Positions 32,750 through 45,882 are shown, counted from the first letter of the stretch. The stretch: DNA of 64,000 nucleotides from Lytechinus variegatus (GCF_018143015.1 NC_054749.1:33598911-33662910), one strand, 5' to 3'. Translations and numbers: made by a program. Notes: generated by a model not told the origin, from the sequence alone.

Positions 32750-33010
32750 ACTACTGAAGAAATTGTTATAGAAAACAACCTGCATGAAGCTACTAGGCCA
32801 GATGGAATCTCTGCTACACTTCTTAATGAGACTACTCATCAGATCTCACCTGCCATAAGTTTGCTTTTCTTGGCCTCCCTTCAGTCGATCATAAGCCCAT
32901 CCATATAAGAAAGGGTTGTCATCTTTAACAAAGTACTCATCAATTTCAGATACTGTGCTTTGTTCTTGCCAATCCCATCATCTTGTCAGACTAACAACAT
33001 GGCTTTATGA
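32750..33010 (+). pseudogene. LINE reverse transcriptase fragment
   Basis: The plus strand reads EEIVIENNLHEATRPDGISATLLNET then THQISPAISLLFLASLQS, recognisable as the fingers region of a non-LTR reverse transcriptase (ATGPDGI-type motif). It is then broken by stops and a frame change. Carried in the middle of the foldback element. Confidence 0.65.
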
Positions 33011-34049
33011 CCATGACGACGTGAAGAACACATTTCCAGTATTTTCCTTAAATACAAATTATATTAGGACAAATATGCATGCTTAGTGATAGCAGCATAT
33101 TTATTTGAACAACAGTCAATGTGAGAAAATAAAAATTTCTTGACATTTTCCATATTTGGATACTTATTTGCATAATATGCAAATGAGGCAGATTTGCTAG
33201 CTTTTTAAAATAAAAAACATTTTACTTATTTATTCATCATGAAATTTTGTTCAAATTACTTGCTTTTGACAATTTGTAATCTTTGGATGATTTTCCTTAT
33301 TTTCTATTTTTAATGGCTAATTTGCATAATATGCAAATTAATTTTCAGGCATTGGGATGAATTCTCATGCTTAGTGATAGTAGCATATAAATGTCTACAT
33401 AAATGAAATGTTTTCAAGCAGTCTATATGAGAACAATCACAAAATCTTGACATTTTTCCATATAAGGATGCTTATTTGCATAATATGCAAATTAGGTAGA
33501 TTTGTTGGCGCTTTTGAATAAAACATTGAATACGGTTATTTATCATTAATTTTCGCTCAAATTAAATTGTTTTGGACACTTAATTTTTAATCTTTGGACT
33601 ATTTTCCTTATTTTTCTAACTTTTTATGGCTAATTTGCATAATATGCAAATTTCATAATCACTGCTTGGATTTTTGGGGACTTTTAGTATGTTGTTAAGG
33701 GGACCTTGAAAAAGTGAAAAATCAAGTGTTGCAATTAGTGGCGGGTCACCCCTCTATTCTGGCTAGACTGACTGGACTATTATTTTCAAACCTGTAAAAA
33801 CAATGATGCTCAAACAATAAAAAAAAAATATATAGTGAGTGAGCGACATCATCGACTGTCTCATTTACATGACACGGAGTTGTGCATACAAATATTTTTG
33901 TAGAAAATAAGCGAAACTTTAAATGTAATCAACTTTCCTATAAATGTTAACATCCGATTTTGAAGAAATTTTCAGCATTATGCTAGTTAAATTTTTCTCT
34001 ATCTATTCATATCAACATTTTTCTGCGGTGGACTTGAACTTTAACTATT

Positions 34050-37000
34050 CGTCTTGAAGGCAGACAAAATTATAGAAGAAATATGGGAAGTAAAAAGTTA
34101 CGATACTCGGTGCACTTTTATTTTTTATACATGTTTTTAATCTTTCTGCCCGTTTTCTTTTTTTTTTCTTTTAACCGAGATCCCCCTCGATCCTTTTTTC
34201 AATTATAAAAAAATCATTGATAATTCGGTTCAATGCTCCCGGTAGTGTCCATCTGGTAGTATACTCATCCGTTATTAACTCTTGTTCAAAGCGAAGGAAA
34301 CGGTAATAATGCATGGCTTGCAAATGGCTTGTCCTTGTCGATGAAGGCAATGGACGTTGGCAACGTAATATACAGCCTTCAGAACAAAGGCAAAATGCGA
34401 ACGATACCATAGAATCGATCAAAATACAGTATTCATATCATTGTTCATTAATTCGAACAAGGTCATTTCGTTAGACCGTCAAAAAGCCAACATTCGTTCT
34501 ATATGTACTATCAAGATAGCTCTTGCACGCTTTCATCACTCTTCATGCTTTTTTTTCAAATTCAAATTCTGAACCAACGAAGATGAAAATGCTAAAGGGA
34601 AAACAAATAAATGTAAGTAACAAGCATAAATTTTAGGAGCCCTTATATAAGCGCAGTAAAATACTTTTGTGAATAGTTTTTGCGCTCTATAAATATATAC
34701 ATTATCATTATTATCATCATTATAAATGTGAAAGGTTTCATGTTTTGGGCATCTAATTAAGATGGAAAGTGCACTTTCATGTAATATTATAATTATCATC
34801 GTTATTAAAAATTATACGAAAATACAACGTTGGTTAAAAACCTAAAGATACATTTTTTGCAGTAAACAAGACGTTATGTTAAATGACCCATTATGCTTAT
34901 TCCAGATGCAACATGTTGATCCTTTCTCTATAATTCATGCGAACATTTCCATCTATTATCAAGTTGTACATTTATTAATTTTTAAAGTTAATTATTGCAA
35001 TCACCTATCTTTGTTTAGATAACACTGATATTAAGTCATCACTTTGCCACATTCCGTTTTTTTTTTTGGGGGGGATAAGTGGGTAAGTTTTTTTTTATTA
35101 TTGTGGTTATTTTGTCTTTTTGTGTAACTAACTTGTGTTTATGTAATTTGCAATCACCTAATAATCATTTGTAAATTTTGTGATTTATTTCAATTTGTTA
35201 TAATAAAAACGGAATTAAAAAAGGTTGATTATTGCAAATATGGTCTTGTGAATAGTCTCGTACAGCCGATTGGGGTAAATAAATTTCTTTCTCTTCATCC
35301 TGGTCTCTATCGGTTTTTTTTGCATTTTCTGCATTCTTTAAAAATCCTTATAATTGTTTTCGCTTAATAATCATCATGATTATCTACTACTCAAACTGTA
35401 CAAGTTTCTCTTTACGAAAACCTCGCCACTTTAGTCGTTTGCATGAGCCAGTTTCGACAAGATTCGTTGAACGCATTTCGTTGTTTTTTCAATGAAAATC
35501 TATATTTTAATTGAAAATATTATTTTGGTATTATACGTATCCTTCCAAAAGTCTTTGCTTTTATATAAGAGCCAATCCCTTCTTCTGTAAACAAAACTTG
35601 TATGTATCTATATTCTTTTATGACAAATTGACTTGTATGAATTTATGAAGAAAAAACCTCCAAAAAAAACCTTAAAAAATTAAAATAAAATAAATGTTCA
35701 TGAATGAAGTTTGCCTATATCGTGGTGGTGCAGCATATCAGGGTTGTAAATACAAAAATGTTTCGAATCTGGCTTTGTTTTGTAGTTACATTTGTGAAAT
35801 TCATGAATATACGTGATGGGATGTACGGTCCGCGTATGGTCAGAGTGCCGGTATTTATGAAATAAACATAGTGAAATTAAAAAAAGAAGGAAAGTCAATT
35901 CACATAAACACTCACCTAAAGGATTAAGGCATTTGAACCATATTTTACAGGACCGAATCGCGGATATACCTGATCCTGCAAAATCAAACGGAGAGAAGCA
36001 TTGTATCGTCAGTCATGGTCTTCAAAATAAACGTAATCAAACATGTAGACCTATTTATAATGTTATTTTTTTAAATGCCAGCATGGATGGAATGACAGAT
36101 ATTGAGTTGCAAACATTAACATTGAAAATGTGATCAATGTGTGATTTCTGCGAGGACTACTTATATTCCGAAGAACGAAACGAGCTATATTCTTTTATAT
36201 AAATGAAGTATGAATTTTTATTTTTTCTGTATGTATGACGTTACACATGGTGCAATAAAAATATAGGTAAAATAACGTCCTAGATCCGTAATTTCAACAT
36301 TTCCATCGGAGATTTGGGAGTCCAATATTCGGTCGGAATGATGAGAGGCAGACATAAATACAAATGCGCTATAGCGTGCCTGCATGGAAACAACGATATG
36401 AAGTGTGATATGAGCCGCCGAGAATGACCGTAGTGATCATGGTGATACGTTGCTAGCTAAATAGGATGATAAAAACTATAATCATATTCATGACTTGCAG
36501 CTGCTTAATGACCTTCTAAAATGAAGTGCCGGTAGGAAACGAATCTAAGAGTTATACATTCAATATCACTGAGATGGATTTATGTTAACAATAAAAACCA
36601 ATTAACAGCTCACGTTAAAAAAGGCTTTGTTCACGAGCAATGTCACATGCACAAGCGGTGAGATACAATAAAACAAAGTCAATGCCAGCCGCCAATCCTT
36701 TCTGATCGAGTGAGTTGGATCAATGGAAGTGGTTGGATATGTTGGCGAGATAGAGGATCGGTGACACAAGCGATGCTCGTGGTATACGCACCGAAACTGT
36801 GACATCATTGAGGCCCTGGCCCGTATAGAAATGAATATCAGACTGGTTCTGAATGCCATTTATTCAATGTCCCAGGGCCTATTATACGTATTCATGTGAC
36901 CATAAAATGTGTTGCCCCCGTTACCGATTTGGATAATGGGTGTTCATATATGCCCATACCCCACCGAGGTATCAAAACGCTGAAATGATGGGGAAGGTAT

Positions 37001-37480
37001 CGCTATATACCGTGTATACCCTGGTTATCATAATTGTCAATATTCGAAAATGAAGGACATTTGCCCTAGCACCTAAACATACGAGTTTGCTCATCATGCC
37101 AAATTTCTACTCTTGAATCCAGAAGGAAGAAACTCAGCTTAATCAGATTTCATAACTTTCTTAACCAAACATATAATGGTGCCTGGTTATCTCCAGAGAG
37201 TTGGAAACACTATTTCAACTCAAACAACAATACTATTTTACCATGGAGTGATTGCAACACAACAATCAAGTAGGTATGTGGAGCTTTGTTACAAAGTGAA
37301 TATTATCCAAAATACATCTTAGCTACAATTAAATAATCATACAATTAAAAAAAAGTAACGAATCACTTTGGAAAACTTAAAAAATGATATGAAAAACATG
37401 TGAAGAGTGACCAACCAGAGGCAGTACCTAGAAATGCTAGATCGGGTGAGATTGTGATAAAATCAGACAATATTATTCAG
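34050..37480. other. long gene-free interval
   Basis: No exon, RNA gene or terminal-repeat element is convincing. Minus-strand frames at 34171-34422 and 36602-36859 are open but have no start context, splice partner or motif that I can support. Poly-T and poly-G tracts occur near 35060. Confidence 0.45.
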
Positions 37481-38299
37481 CTGAAGATCCAATGTTGTGA
37501 ATATATAAAGAGTTTATTCCAAAATCACTTTTCTGTAATTCAAAATTTGTTTAATTTACCACTTTCCCTTATCACTGCTGTTTTATTTTGAAATATAGTG
37601 CTATCATCTTCGATTAACTAAACCATGTTTTCAAAAGTCTAGCATTCATTATCAATTTTAAAGAACATTTTTGAAATTTTATTTTTCATGGATTTAGCTC
37701 CTTTTTTGGAACAAAACCTTGTAGAATGTTTATATTAGAAAATGAGTACAAAAACACATTAATACTGTCAAAGTATACATTTCACACCTTTTTTATGCTT
37801 ATCCATTAAAAAATTATATTTTTTCATCTCTTCTAAAGACGGTGACTTTTCGATGTCTAATTCAAAAAGGAGCTAAATCTAAAAATATTCATAAACATTA
37901 TTTCATCAAAATTAGAACTTATGGTGTGAACATGTATCCACAATATATTACTAAAATATTGAAAGCATAACTTTATGCAAAGTAGCAAATTTAACAAATT
38001 TGAATAACTGTATTGTGGATTTAGCTCCTTTTGGAATAAAACTCAAATTTGCAATCAATTTTTACCAACCTTCTCACTATTCTTTTAAAAAAAAAAACTT
38101 TCTCTTTTTCCAATCCAGATTTTTAGGTTTGTAAGTTTTCATTTGTATAGTTGTAACAATCTTTTTCTTCTTGTAAAGCGCTTTGGGCCATTCTGGGAAA
38201 AGCGCAGTATATAAATAATAATAATAAATAAATAAATAAATAAATAAAAATGCTATATATATATCATGTATCATATATATCATGATATATATATATATA

Positions 38300-38478
38300 C
38301 AGTCAAACCTGTGTTAGTGGCCACCTTTCTATAGTGGCCACCTGCCTATAGTGACCACTAAAACTGATTCCCATGGAGGCAGATTGTTTGTATAAGAAAC
38401 CTGTCTATAGCAGCCACCTGTCTGTAAAGGCCACATTTTGTGTTTCCCTTGGGTGGTCACTATAGACAGGTTTCACTG
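38300..38478. mobile_element. 179-bp palindromic MITE with TA target duplication
   Basis: Starts CAGTCAAACCTGTGTTAGTGG and ends CTATAGACAGGTTTCACTG, with TA on each side (38298-38299 and 38479-38480). The interior repeats GTGGCCACCT and CTGTCTATAG words. TA duplication and CAGT termini fit the Tc1/mariner group. Sits in the left arm of the large inverted repeat. Confidence 0.85.
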
Positions 38479-38823
38479 TATATCATGTATATAGGCCCTA
38501 TATTCAAATTGGACAAAAGTGGATTTAGCCCCTTTTGGAATCAAGCTCCTTATATCTATAACTTATTTGATTAGGGAAAATCTTGTTTGAACAAAGCCGT
38601 CAGCAAATAGAAAATTAAAGATTTACATTTCATTTATTTACATCTCGAACATTTACAATAATGTTTTGTTCCATATATCTTGATACATAATCAATAGCAC
38701 AAGGAAAATGTATATTACAATAATGAAGATAACTATTCAAACATGATGGAAACTATAGGCAGCTGCTAAAAAGCGGAGCTTGTAGTATGCAGCCTCCTAA
38801 TAAAATATTCCTATAAACAGAAA

Positions 38824-40095
38824 CAGTGGCGTAACTACGGGGTGCACGTGCCCCCCTCCCCCACTCATCGGCTGGCAAAAACAAACAAAAAAGAAACAAA
38901 CGGGGGAAATGACAAAAAAGTGGGAGAAAGAAAGACAAACGTAGTAGGGGGATATATGTTACATGATATTACATTACATAAGAAATATTTTTACATTAAT
39001 ACATAGGGCTTATGTGTTCATCACTCCTGGTGCTCGCATTGTCTGCTTAATGAGATAAATATTCCATCCAAGGGGATTAAATGGTACTAAAACATTTTGT
39101 TTTCAAGTCAATATACACAAAACATATTTCTCCGCACTTCGAACTTTTATTATTTTATAGTGACAACTTTTTCACGACTACTTAAAGTGATTGCCCCCTT
39201 TTAAAATGTCTGGATGCAAAACATTTCCAATCCATGCTTAAGTTCGCATTAGGGGATCGGTGAGATATGTCTGCCCTAATTCCTAAAAAAATCAAAACAG
39301 TCCTTAAATTGTCCTTTTTTTCTGGTCTGAATATCAAAAATTTTCATCTCGTGCTTCGAGCTCGCATCATCTTGGTTCAAATTCAAATTCATTTATTTCA
39401 CATCTTTAAAAAAAACAGGGTACAATGGAATAGTGAGTTAATCTAATTGAGTAACACAACATTGACAGTTGTAAATATTTAGACAAAATTGACAACTGAA
39501 GACAAAACATAAAGTATATGAATGGGATGTGAGGGAGTAACAAAAAGCCATTGGCCTATCTAGGCTACTCCCTTTTTACATTCATAACTGATAAGAAAAC
39601 AATACAGGATCTTCCAATCAACTTTTGAGATTGAAAAACAAAGAACTCAAGATCAATCCAAATTAGTAGACTAGTAGAAAAAAGAAAATGGTTAGTGAAA
39701 TACGTATTGTCTTTATGAATTCCTACAAATAATCCTTAGAATGCCCCCACAGGTCTGAATATATAAAACAATTTCAGTTCGCGCTTCACGCTCGCAATAT
39801 TTGATTAGTGAGATAGGTATCATGTTCATGATTACAATGACTACAAAAAATGGCTAACTGCAAGCAGTCTTTAACCATGTTAACCATGATAACAGGTACC
39901 TTTTCGATCAGTTAAAAACGTATATTAAAAAAATCTGCTTGCGCTTCGCATTCACCATGTTCACATTAGTTATTTTGTTGCATACACATCTTGCTCAGGA
40001 TCACAAACATTGCCCACATTGTTCAAATTTTAGGACAAAATACATAAAATTAAAAAAACTCGCGCTTCGCGCTTGCACTTTTATGAGATTATTGC
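38824..40095. mobile_element. hAT-type element, second copy, right end lost
   Basis: Begins CAGTGGCGTAACTAC like the element at 7147 and shares its interior (GCACGTGCCCCCC, CATCGGCTG, CGCTCGCATCAT). It lacks the terminal GGTACGCCACTG. A LINE tail has inserted at 39378-39688. Confidence 0.7.
39378..39688 (-). mobile_element. 311-bp LINE/SINE 3' tail inserted in the hAT-type element
   Basis: Flanked by TGGTT on both sides (39373-39377 and 39689-39693). Comparison with the uninterrupted element at 7147 (CATCATTTGGTTAGTG) shows that the host sequence resumes exactly after the insert. On the minus strand it ends in AAATGAATTTGAATTTG, like other LINE tails here. Confidence 0.75.
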
Positions 40096-40254
40096 ATATT
40101 TATGTTTTATAAGAATAGAGCAGGAAGACAATTATCTTGTAGTGTTAATTAGGTAAAATTAACGTTGAATGACGCATTTTTAGGGAGGGAGTTGGAAAGA
40201 AAAAATGAACTTATTATTAACACCAATATTACGTGAAATTGTCCGGCATATATA

Positions 40255-40745
40255 GAGTTAACGTGCATTTTCCAAGATAAATTCTTGTCTATTATACTAT
40301 CAGACCTAAATTTTTTGTTGAAGTAACCACTTCAATGTCTGTATTATCCAGTTTGATATAGTATGGTATTTTTCTATATAATTGCTAAAAAGCATACATT
40401 TCCTTTTTTGTACATTGATTGACACTTCAATAGACCTTATCCATTGTATTAATACACTTCAATGTTCAATATATTGACTAAAATATCGGGATAAGGATGA
40501 GAATAAAGAAAATTGGAATCGTCAGCAAAAAGGATATAAGATATTTTAGATGAGTTTTGGATGTCATTAATTCATATACAGATTGTCAATGGACCCAAGA
40601 ACCTTTTCACGAACTCCGTATTTTCTAAGTTTGTAAATGTAGAAGTATTTCATGATTTATAGTGCCAAAGGCCTTGGAGAGGTCCAGTAAAAAAAAAAAA
40701 TCAATAGCCTTTGTGATTTTTTTCAACAAATGAGAGTGATTTTGT
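40255..40745 (-). pseudogene. decayed LINE reverse transcriptase fragment (minus)
   Basis: The minus strand shows LDLSKAFGTINHEILLHL (motif A region), then after frameshifts ILYILFADDSNFLYSH-like residues (catalytic ADD), then SINVQKTKYMLF-like and VVTSTKFLGLIVDKNLSW-like segments, in the usual RT order. Several stops and frame changes are present. It lies just outside the resumed left arm of the large inverted repeat at 40757. Confidence 0.65.
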
Positions 40746-42625
40746 CTCGGCCCTCATAATCCAAATTCTATGTTTTTCTTACTAACGTAACAAAGAAAAG
40801 ATCAAGAAACAGTAAAAATTTATTATGAAAGCTAAACAAAAATCTGGTTGATTTTATGATCCAGAGATATGAGGGCTTAATTTTGGGCATTTGGCATGTC
40901 TACATTAAAAAACACCCTACCCCATCAACATCAGTCCCCTCCGATTATTATTGGCTCGTCGTGATTCGAAACATCATGTTTGGGGGTATGTACCACTCGC
41001 TATATACACATAGCCGAATGAACATAATGTTGCTGGAATAGGATGAGAGCTAAAAGCCTAAAACATCTTTAACATGCATTTTACGAGGAACTGTTGCGAG
41101 AGAAAAATAAATGAATTTACCTGAGTGAGAATTAACAACCTATATCATTGGCCTATAAACAGTTACCTAAATAGTTACGATTTTGATTATTACTTAAAGC
41201 ATTTTAATAGTAGGGCATGCAGAGTAACATCATATCGATCGGAATTCGCACATAATCGTTATTTTCTCGGCACTCCCCCCGTAGAACCTCTCCGGATGAA
41301 ACTGAATGACTCGAAGAAGTCCATTTATCACTATAAATTCACTTAAACCGAGTCTTATAACCACTTAATATAACATTAGCTCTTTTCCGTTTCTTTTTCT
41401 TTGTTATAGTTGCTCGTCGTGGGGGGGGAGCAAATCACTGTCATTACCGTTCTGACAAACCGAAAAGACAAAGTATCCAGTCATGATAGTTGAAGCACCT
41501 GACTTATCTGAAAAGAAAAAGAAATTCTTGAATTGAATTGCGAAAACGAAATCTGTTTATGGGCTTTATTTTCACTCTAAACGGTTTCTCAAAATACTTA
41601 CCTTTAGACACGCTGAAGTATCGGCAGAGAAGGAGGCGGCTGAACACAACTTGAAGCGAAAGAGAGATGTGCATGTCAAGAATCATCCAAACGGATATAC
41701 TGACAATAAAGTTATCATCATCAATTCCTTTACAACACTTAAACTATGCAGTCATCACTAAAAATAACCATGATTTTATTTCTTCTCAAGTGTGGCACGA
41801 AAGCTAAAGGATTATTAAAGAGAATACATCAGGAACAATAGTTATTTTTCAGTCTCACTTCAAGTATAGTAATAGTACGGACCAGTGGTGGTTCCGGGGG
41901 GGGGGCACATCCGGTCTGTGCCCCCCCTTGAGAGCCATAGTCAATATTTAAAATATACATATGCAGTTTTTACACAAGTGTGCCCCACCCCATTTGAAAG
42001 TTACGGCGTGGAGATATGTCGTTCATACACAAGTGATCTGAGGACCCTATATTTTCTTTTTTTTTGCTTGTCAAATATTCCTCTGCCCTCCCCACCCTGG
42101 AAAATCCTGGATCCGAATACGAAATGTCACCAAATTTGGAAAATTTGCCAACTGTTGATTAAATTGATACAAATTGTCCCTTTTTTCAAATTATCAACAG
42201 AATACGAAATACGGCAAAGTAAGTGAGAGCGGGGCGAGTCAGTTCCATTTTTTCTCTTCTTGAACTGTCATTTCTTTAGCAGGAAGGTCGTGCTTTGGGA
42301 TGGATTATAGCGAGGACATGCATACGGTTTTGACAAGAATGGGCCGTAAAAAAAAATTTCGCTGCAGGGCGAACCTGTCCCACCCTCGGGCAATTTCGCC
42401 GTTTAGGCAGGGCAAGTTAGCCCATAGCAAAAAACAGTGATATATCAAGGAGCTTGCTCCTTGGATATATGAAACAAAATGTGTTCAAAGACACTATTTT
42501 TTTTATTGGAACAACGACTAATTCGATGATCTATGAAAATTATTAGCACATATACCGACATACTTGCAAGTCATATCATGCTTATGAGGATATTTGTTAT
42601 ATTTGTAGGCCTATCATGCATATGG

Positions 42626-42750
42626 GCCTGGTGGGTGTTTCATAAAGCTGTTCGTAAGATAAGAACGACTGGTGATCCTTTCTTTTGGTAAATGGTATAC
42701 ACCATAGGCGATGGTTTAGCGCGTAAGAAAGGATCACCAGGCGTATCTTG
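42626..42750. mobile_element. fragment of a GGGTGTTTCATAAAGCTG element
   Basis: GTGGGTGTTTCATAAAGCTGTTCG followed by CTGGTGATCCTTTCTT matches in inverted orientation the segment at 48953-48993 (CAGCTTTATGAAACACCCACC, in part). Looks like the end of a small inverted-repeat element present twice. Confidence 0.5.
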
Positions 42751-42964
42751 AGGAGATAATAAAATCATGGTTATTTTTAGTGATGACTGCATAGCTAAAG
42801 TGTTGTAAAGGAATTGATAATGATAACTTATTGTCAGCATATCCGTTGGGATGATTCTGGTCCTGCACAGATATCTACTTCAAGTTGTTTTCAGCCGACT
42901 GCTTCTCTGCCGATATACCTCAGCGTGTATTTTACGACAGGGTATAGTGAAAATAAAGCCCCGT

Positions 42965-44228
42965 CCGCCCCCCCCCCTACAGGAAAAACGCAAAATCTGA
43001 CATTTTTCAATTTTCACCTTTTTTGCAGAAAAGTAGTCAGTAAACCACCCCTTTTTACATGACACATCCAGTTTTCTGAATTTATTTTGGGAAAGCCATT
43101 TTTCAGTAACTGCAAGAACGCAGAATCTATATTTTGCACAAGTTGAGACAATAAGCATACTTTTTTTATTCTGTTAAAGCAGCTCGAAACTACTTTATTT
43201 CTCAAGTACTTCTTATCATCAAATTGTAGATTACTATATGTGCCTTTATATTTCAGACAACCCCCCCCCTTGCAAACATAATTATGTTGTATTTTGAAAT
43301 ATAGATGTAAATGTAGATTTAATTTGAAATAATGCTCAGTTTCCCCATGGAAAAACGCAGTATCTACAGATAAAGAACATGTTAGTTAAATTCATTTTAT
43401 CACAACTTACTTAGAGGATATTGCCTCAGTACCAAGAAATAATATATCAATATGTTATTAAAGGGGAATTAATATCTTTAAAAATAAAGGGCATCTCTAC
43501 CAACAAGCACGCCCTCTGTGGTAATGTCCCAAACTTCACGGGAATTGTCTCAAGAAGGTTAGAATTATACTAAGAGAGGGTGCCTTAGAGTGTAGATGGC
43601 ACCCCAGTGTTACTAAGCTTGTATTACATCAAAATCTCGAAAACTCAAAGAGGTAAAATGGATAAGCACAGCAGCCCAAGAGACATGTTAATAACAAACT
43701 TTACAATATTTTTGTGCGTAATTCTATACCATGATTTTTTTTTTTTTTTTTTTTGGGGGGGGACTTTACCGCAGAGGGCACCCTCCGTGTTTCTCAGCTA
43801 TTTTTTTTAAATAAAAAAATAATTATATTGAAGTACACACTGATACATTATGTCATAGTAATGAAGCAATACAGACTGAGTAAGTGATGATAAAACTGAA
43901 TGGAATTCTCTTTCACATATGTATAGATACTGCGTTTTTTCATGGTGAAACTGAGTATTTGCTTCGACATTCCTCAAAGTCTCTACATTTTCTTCAAAAT
44001 CTAAAAAAACAGCAACAACAATGGTTTTGGTAGAATGGTAGGCCTGGCATAGGTACACAATATTATGAGATTGTACTCTAAAATTTGATGAAGAAAAGAA
44101 TACTGAGAAATGAAATAATTTTGAGCGGCTTTGAGAAAAACAATATCTCAACTTGTGCAAAATGTAAAAATGCGTTTATCCATGAGGCAGCATTATAATC
44201 TTCTTCTAACAGTCTAAACAAAATTTCA
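42965..44228. mobile_element. ~1.26-kb foldback insertion in the right arm
   Basis: The right arm of the large inverted repeat is interrupted between GTGAAAATAAAGCCC (ending 42964) and TAGATTTCGTATTCG (from about 44232). The insert has inverted internal matches, for example TTTTGCACAAGTTGAGAC near 43132 against ATCTCAACTTGTGCAAAA near 44145. Family not recognised. Confidence 0.5.
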
Positions 44229-44401
44229 ATGAATAGATTTCGTATTCGTAATTCAATTCAAGAATTTCTTTGTCTTTTATGATTAGTTATATGCTTCATA
44301 CAATCATGACTGATGCTATCCAGTATCAGTGAATGTCTTGCAGATAGCTTGGTCTAAAAAAAACATGCTCGCGATTAATAAATCTAAAACAGACATATAG
44401 T

Positions 44402-45275
44402 TCACTTCTCATCACGTTTTCGGCCCTCACCTGAATCAGTGTATGTTGCTATTGGAAACCAGGAATCCTCCTCCCACGCAAGAAACCTTGGATGCACAAT
44501 AGATCGCCATCTTATGATGAAAGAACATGTTGAAGCAGTCTGTCGCTCTGCCATGATTGCCATTCGAAGAATAGGACAGATCAGACAATACCTTACGACC
44601 CAAGCGACGCAGGACTTGGTCCATGCCTTCATTACCAGCAGGCTTGGCAACAATAACAGTCCGGCATTTTTGGACTTCCGCAAAATCCCATCTCTCAGTT
44701 ACGGAAAATACAGAACACTGCTGCTAGAATTGTCAATAAAGTCCCTTAAAACAGGATATATTCAAATCACTCAAGCAACTGCACTGGCTACCAGTAGAAA
44801 AGCGTATCCTCTTCAAAATCCTAGTCATAACATTCAAGAGTATCCAAGGAAAGTCCCCCTCATACATCGCGAGCATGATCAACACCTACGGCTACCAACC
44901 CTCCCGATCATCCAACGAGAACATCTTTAGTTGTTCCCAAGGCAACCTCCCACACCTATGGCGACAGAGCCTTTTCAGTTGTGGCTCCTACACTCTGGAA
45001 CTTACTTCCTCTAGCTTAAGATCCCATTCTTCTCTAAGTTCCTTTAAAGTAGCACTTAAGACATATCTTTTCCGTAATGATTTTTACAGTTAATATGTCC
45101 CTAGTTAAGTTGGTAGTTTAGATATGTAAGGCAGTTACGTTGGATGTTAAGTTATGTAAGATAGCTGATTAGTGAGATTGGTTTATTAAGGTAAGTATAG
45201 TGAGGTTTTGTGATGTATAGCGCTTAGAGAAATTTTGATAGGCGCTATATATAAAATATTGAATTATTATTGTGA
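44402..45275 (+). pseudogene. LINE ORF2 C-terminal fragment with 3' tail
   Basis: The plus strand encodes HARNLGCTIDRHLMMKEHVE, RSAMIAIRRIGQIRQYL and HAFITSRLGNNNS (RT thumb and connection region). After frameshifts it shows the C-terminal NLPHLWRQSLFSC/TYGDRAFSVVAPTLWN-like stretch and FKVALKTYLFRNDFYS followed by TAA near 45093. The tail ends in AGCGCTTAGAGAAATTTTGA, GGCGCTATATA and TTATTATTG. It interrupts the right arm of the large inverted repeat between about 44327 and 45282. Confidence 0.75.
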
Positions 45276-45882
45276 CTGTATACATGGTATAGTTTGTCTT
45301 TTTCGGTTTGTCAGAACGGTCGTGACGGTGATTTGTTGGGTTTTTTTCCAGAGCAACTACATACAACGGTACAAAGAAGACTCGAAGTCTATTTGTGTAG
45401 TGATATATTGACTTCTTCGAGTCATGTTCAGTCTCATCCAGGAGCGGTTCTACGAGGGATGAAGAAGAGGGGGAGGGGTGCAGAAAAATGATGATTATGA
45501 CAGTTCCAGCGGATATGGTATGCATTATACTATGCATGTCTGACTGTTGAAATGCTTCAAGCATCAAGAGATAATCAGCATGATTAAAATCGTAACTGGT
45601 AACTTTTTATAGCCCTCCCCCCCAAAAAAAAAAAAAAAAAATCTGTCATTTTTCGCTCACAGCCTGCGGTTCCTCGTGAAACGCATGTTAAAGATGTTTT
45701 AGGGTGTTAGCTCTCATCCTATTCCAGCAACATTATGTTGATTTAGGCAGATTAGGCTATGCGTATATATAGCGAGTGGCTACATACCCCCAAAGATGAT
45801 GTGGCGGACCTCACTTATGTTTCGAATTATAATGTACTAAGTGCCAGTAATAACATCAGAGGACTGATGTTGATTGGTAATG

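Larger units (their letters stand above)
29574..33779. mobile_element. 4.2-kb foldback element with TTA target duplication
   Basis: Ends TAGTCCAGTCA at 29574 and TGACTGGACTA at 33779 are inverted, and inverted similarity continues inward through CCACTAATTGCAACAC, AAAAGTCCCCAAAAATCC and repeated blocks for several hundred bp. TTA flanks both sides (29571-29573 and 33780-33782), a 3-bp duplication like that of PIF/Harbinger elements. The 19-bp palindrome ATTTGCATAATATGCAAAT or its TATT variant recurs at about 29708, 29869, 30030, 33166, 33320, 33474 and 33633. The centre carries other insertions and no transposase. Superfamily assignment is tentative. Confidence 0.75.
29155..34040. mobile_element. 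K1-family TTAA MITE split by a 4.2-kb foldback element
   Basis: The first half of the K1 consensus is at 29155-29573 (TTGATTTGAATAAAAATAG, CCTGGTCGGTATGCAAAT, CAGTCAAGTTGG). The second half resumes at 33783 (TTTTCAAACCTGTAAAAAC) and ends GGTGGACTTGAACT before TTAA at 34041-34044. A SINE tail fragment (29449-29525) also interrupts it. Confidence 0.75.

Noticed and set aside
34171..34422. Minus-strand 83-codon frame with a possible acceptor near 34382
   Set aside because: The composition looks somewhat protein-like, but I found no homologous motif, no matching partner exon and no initiator context.
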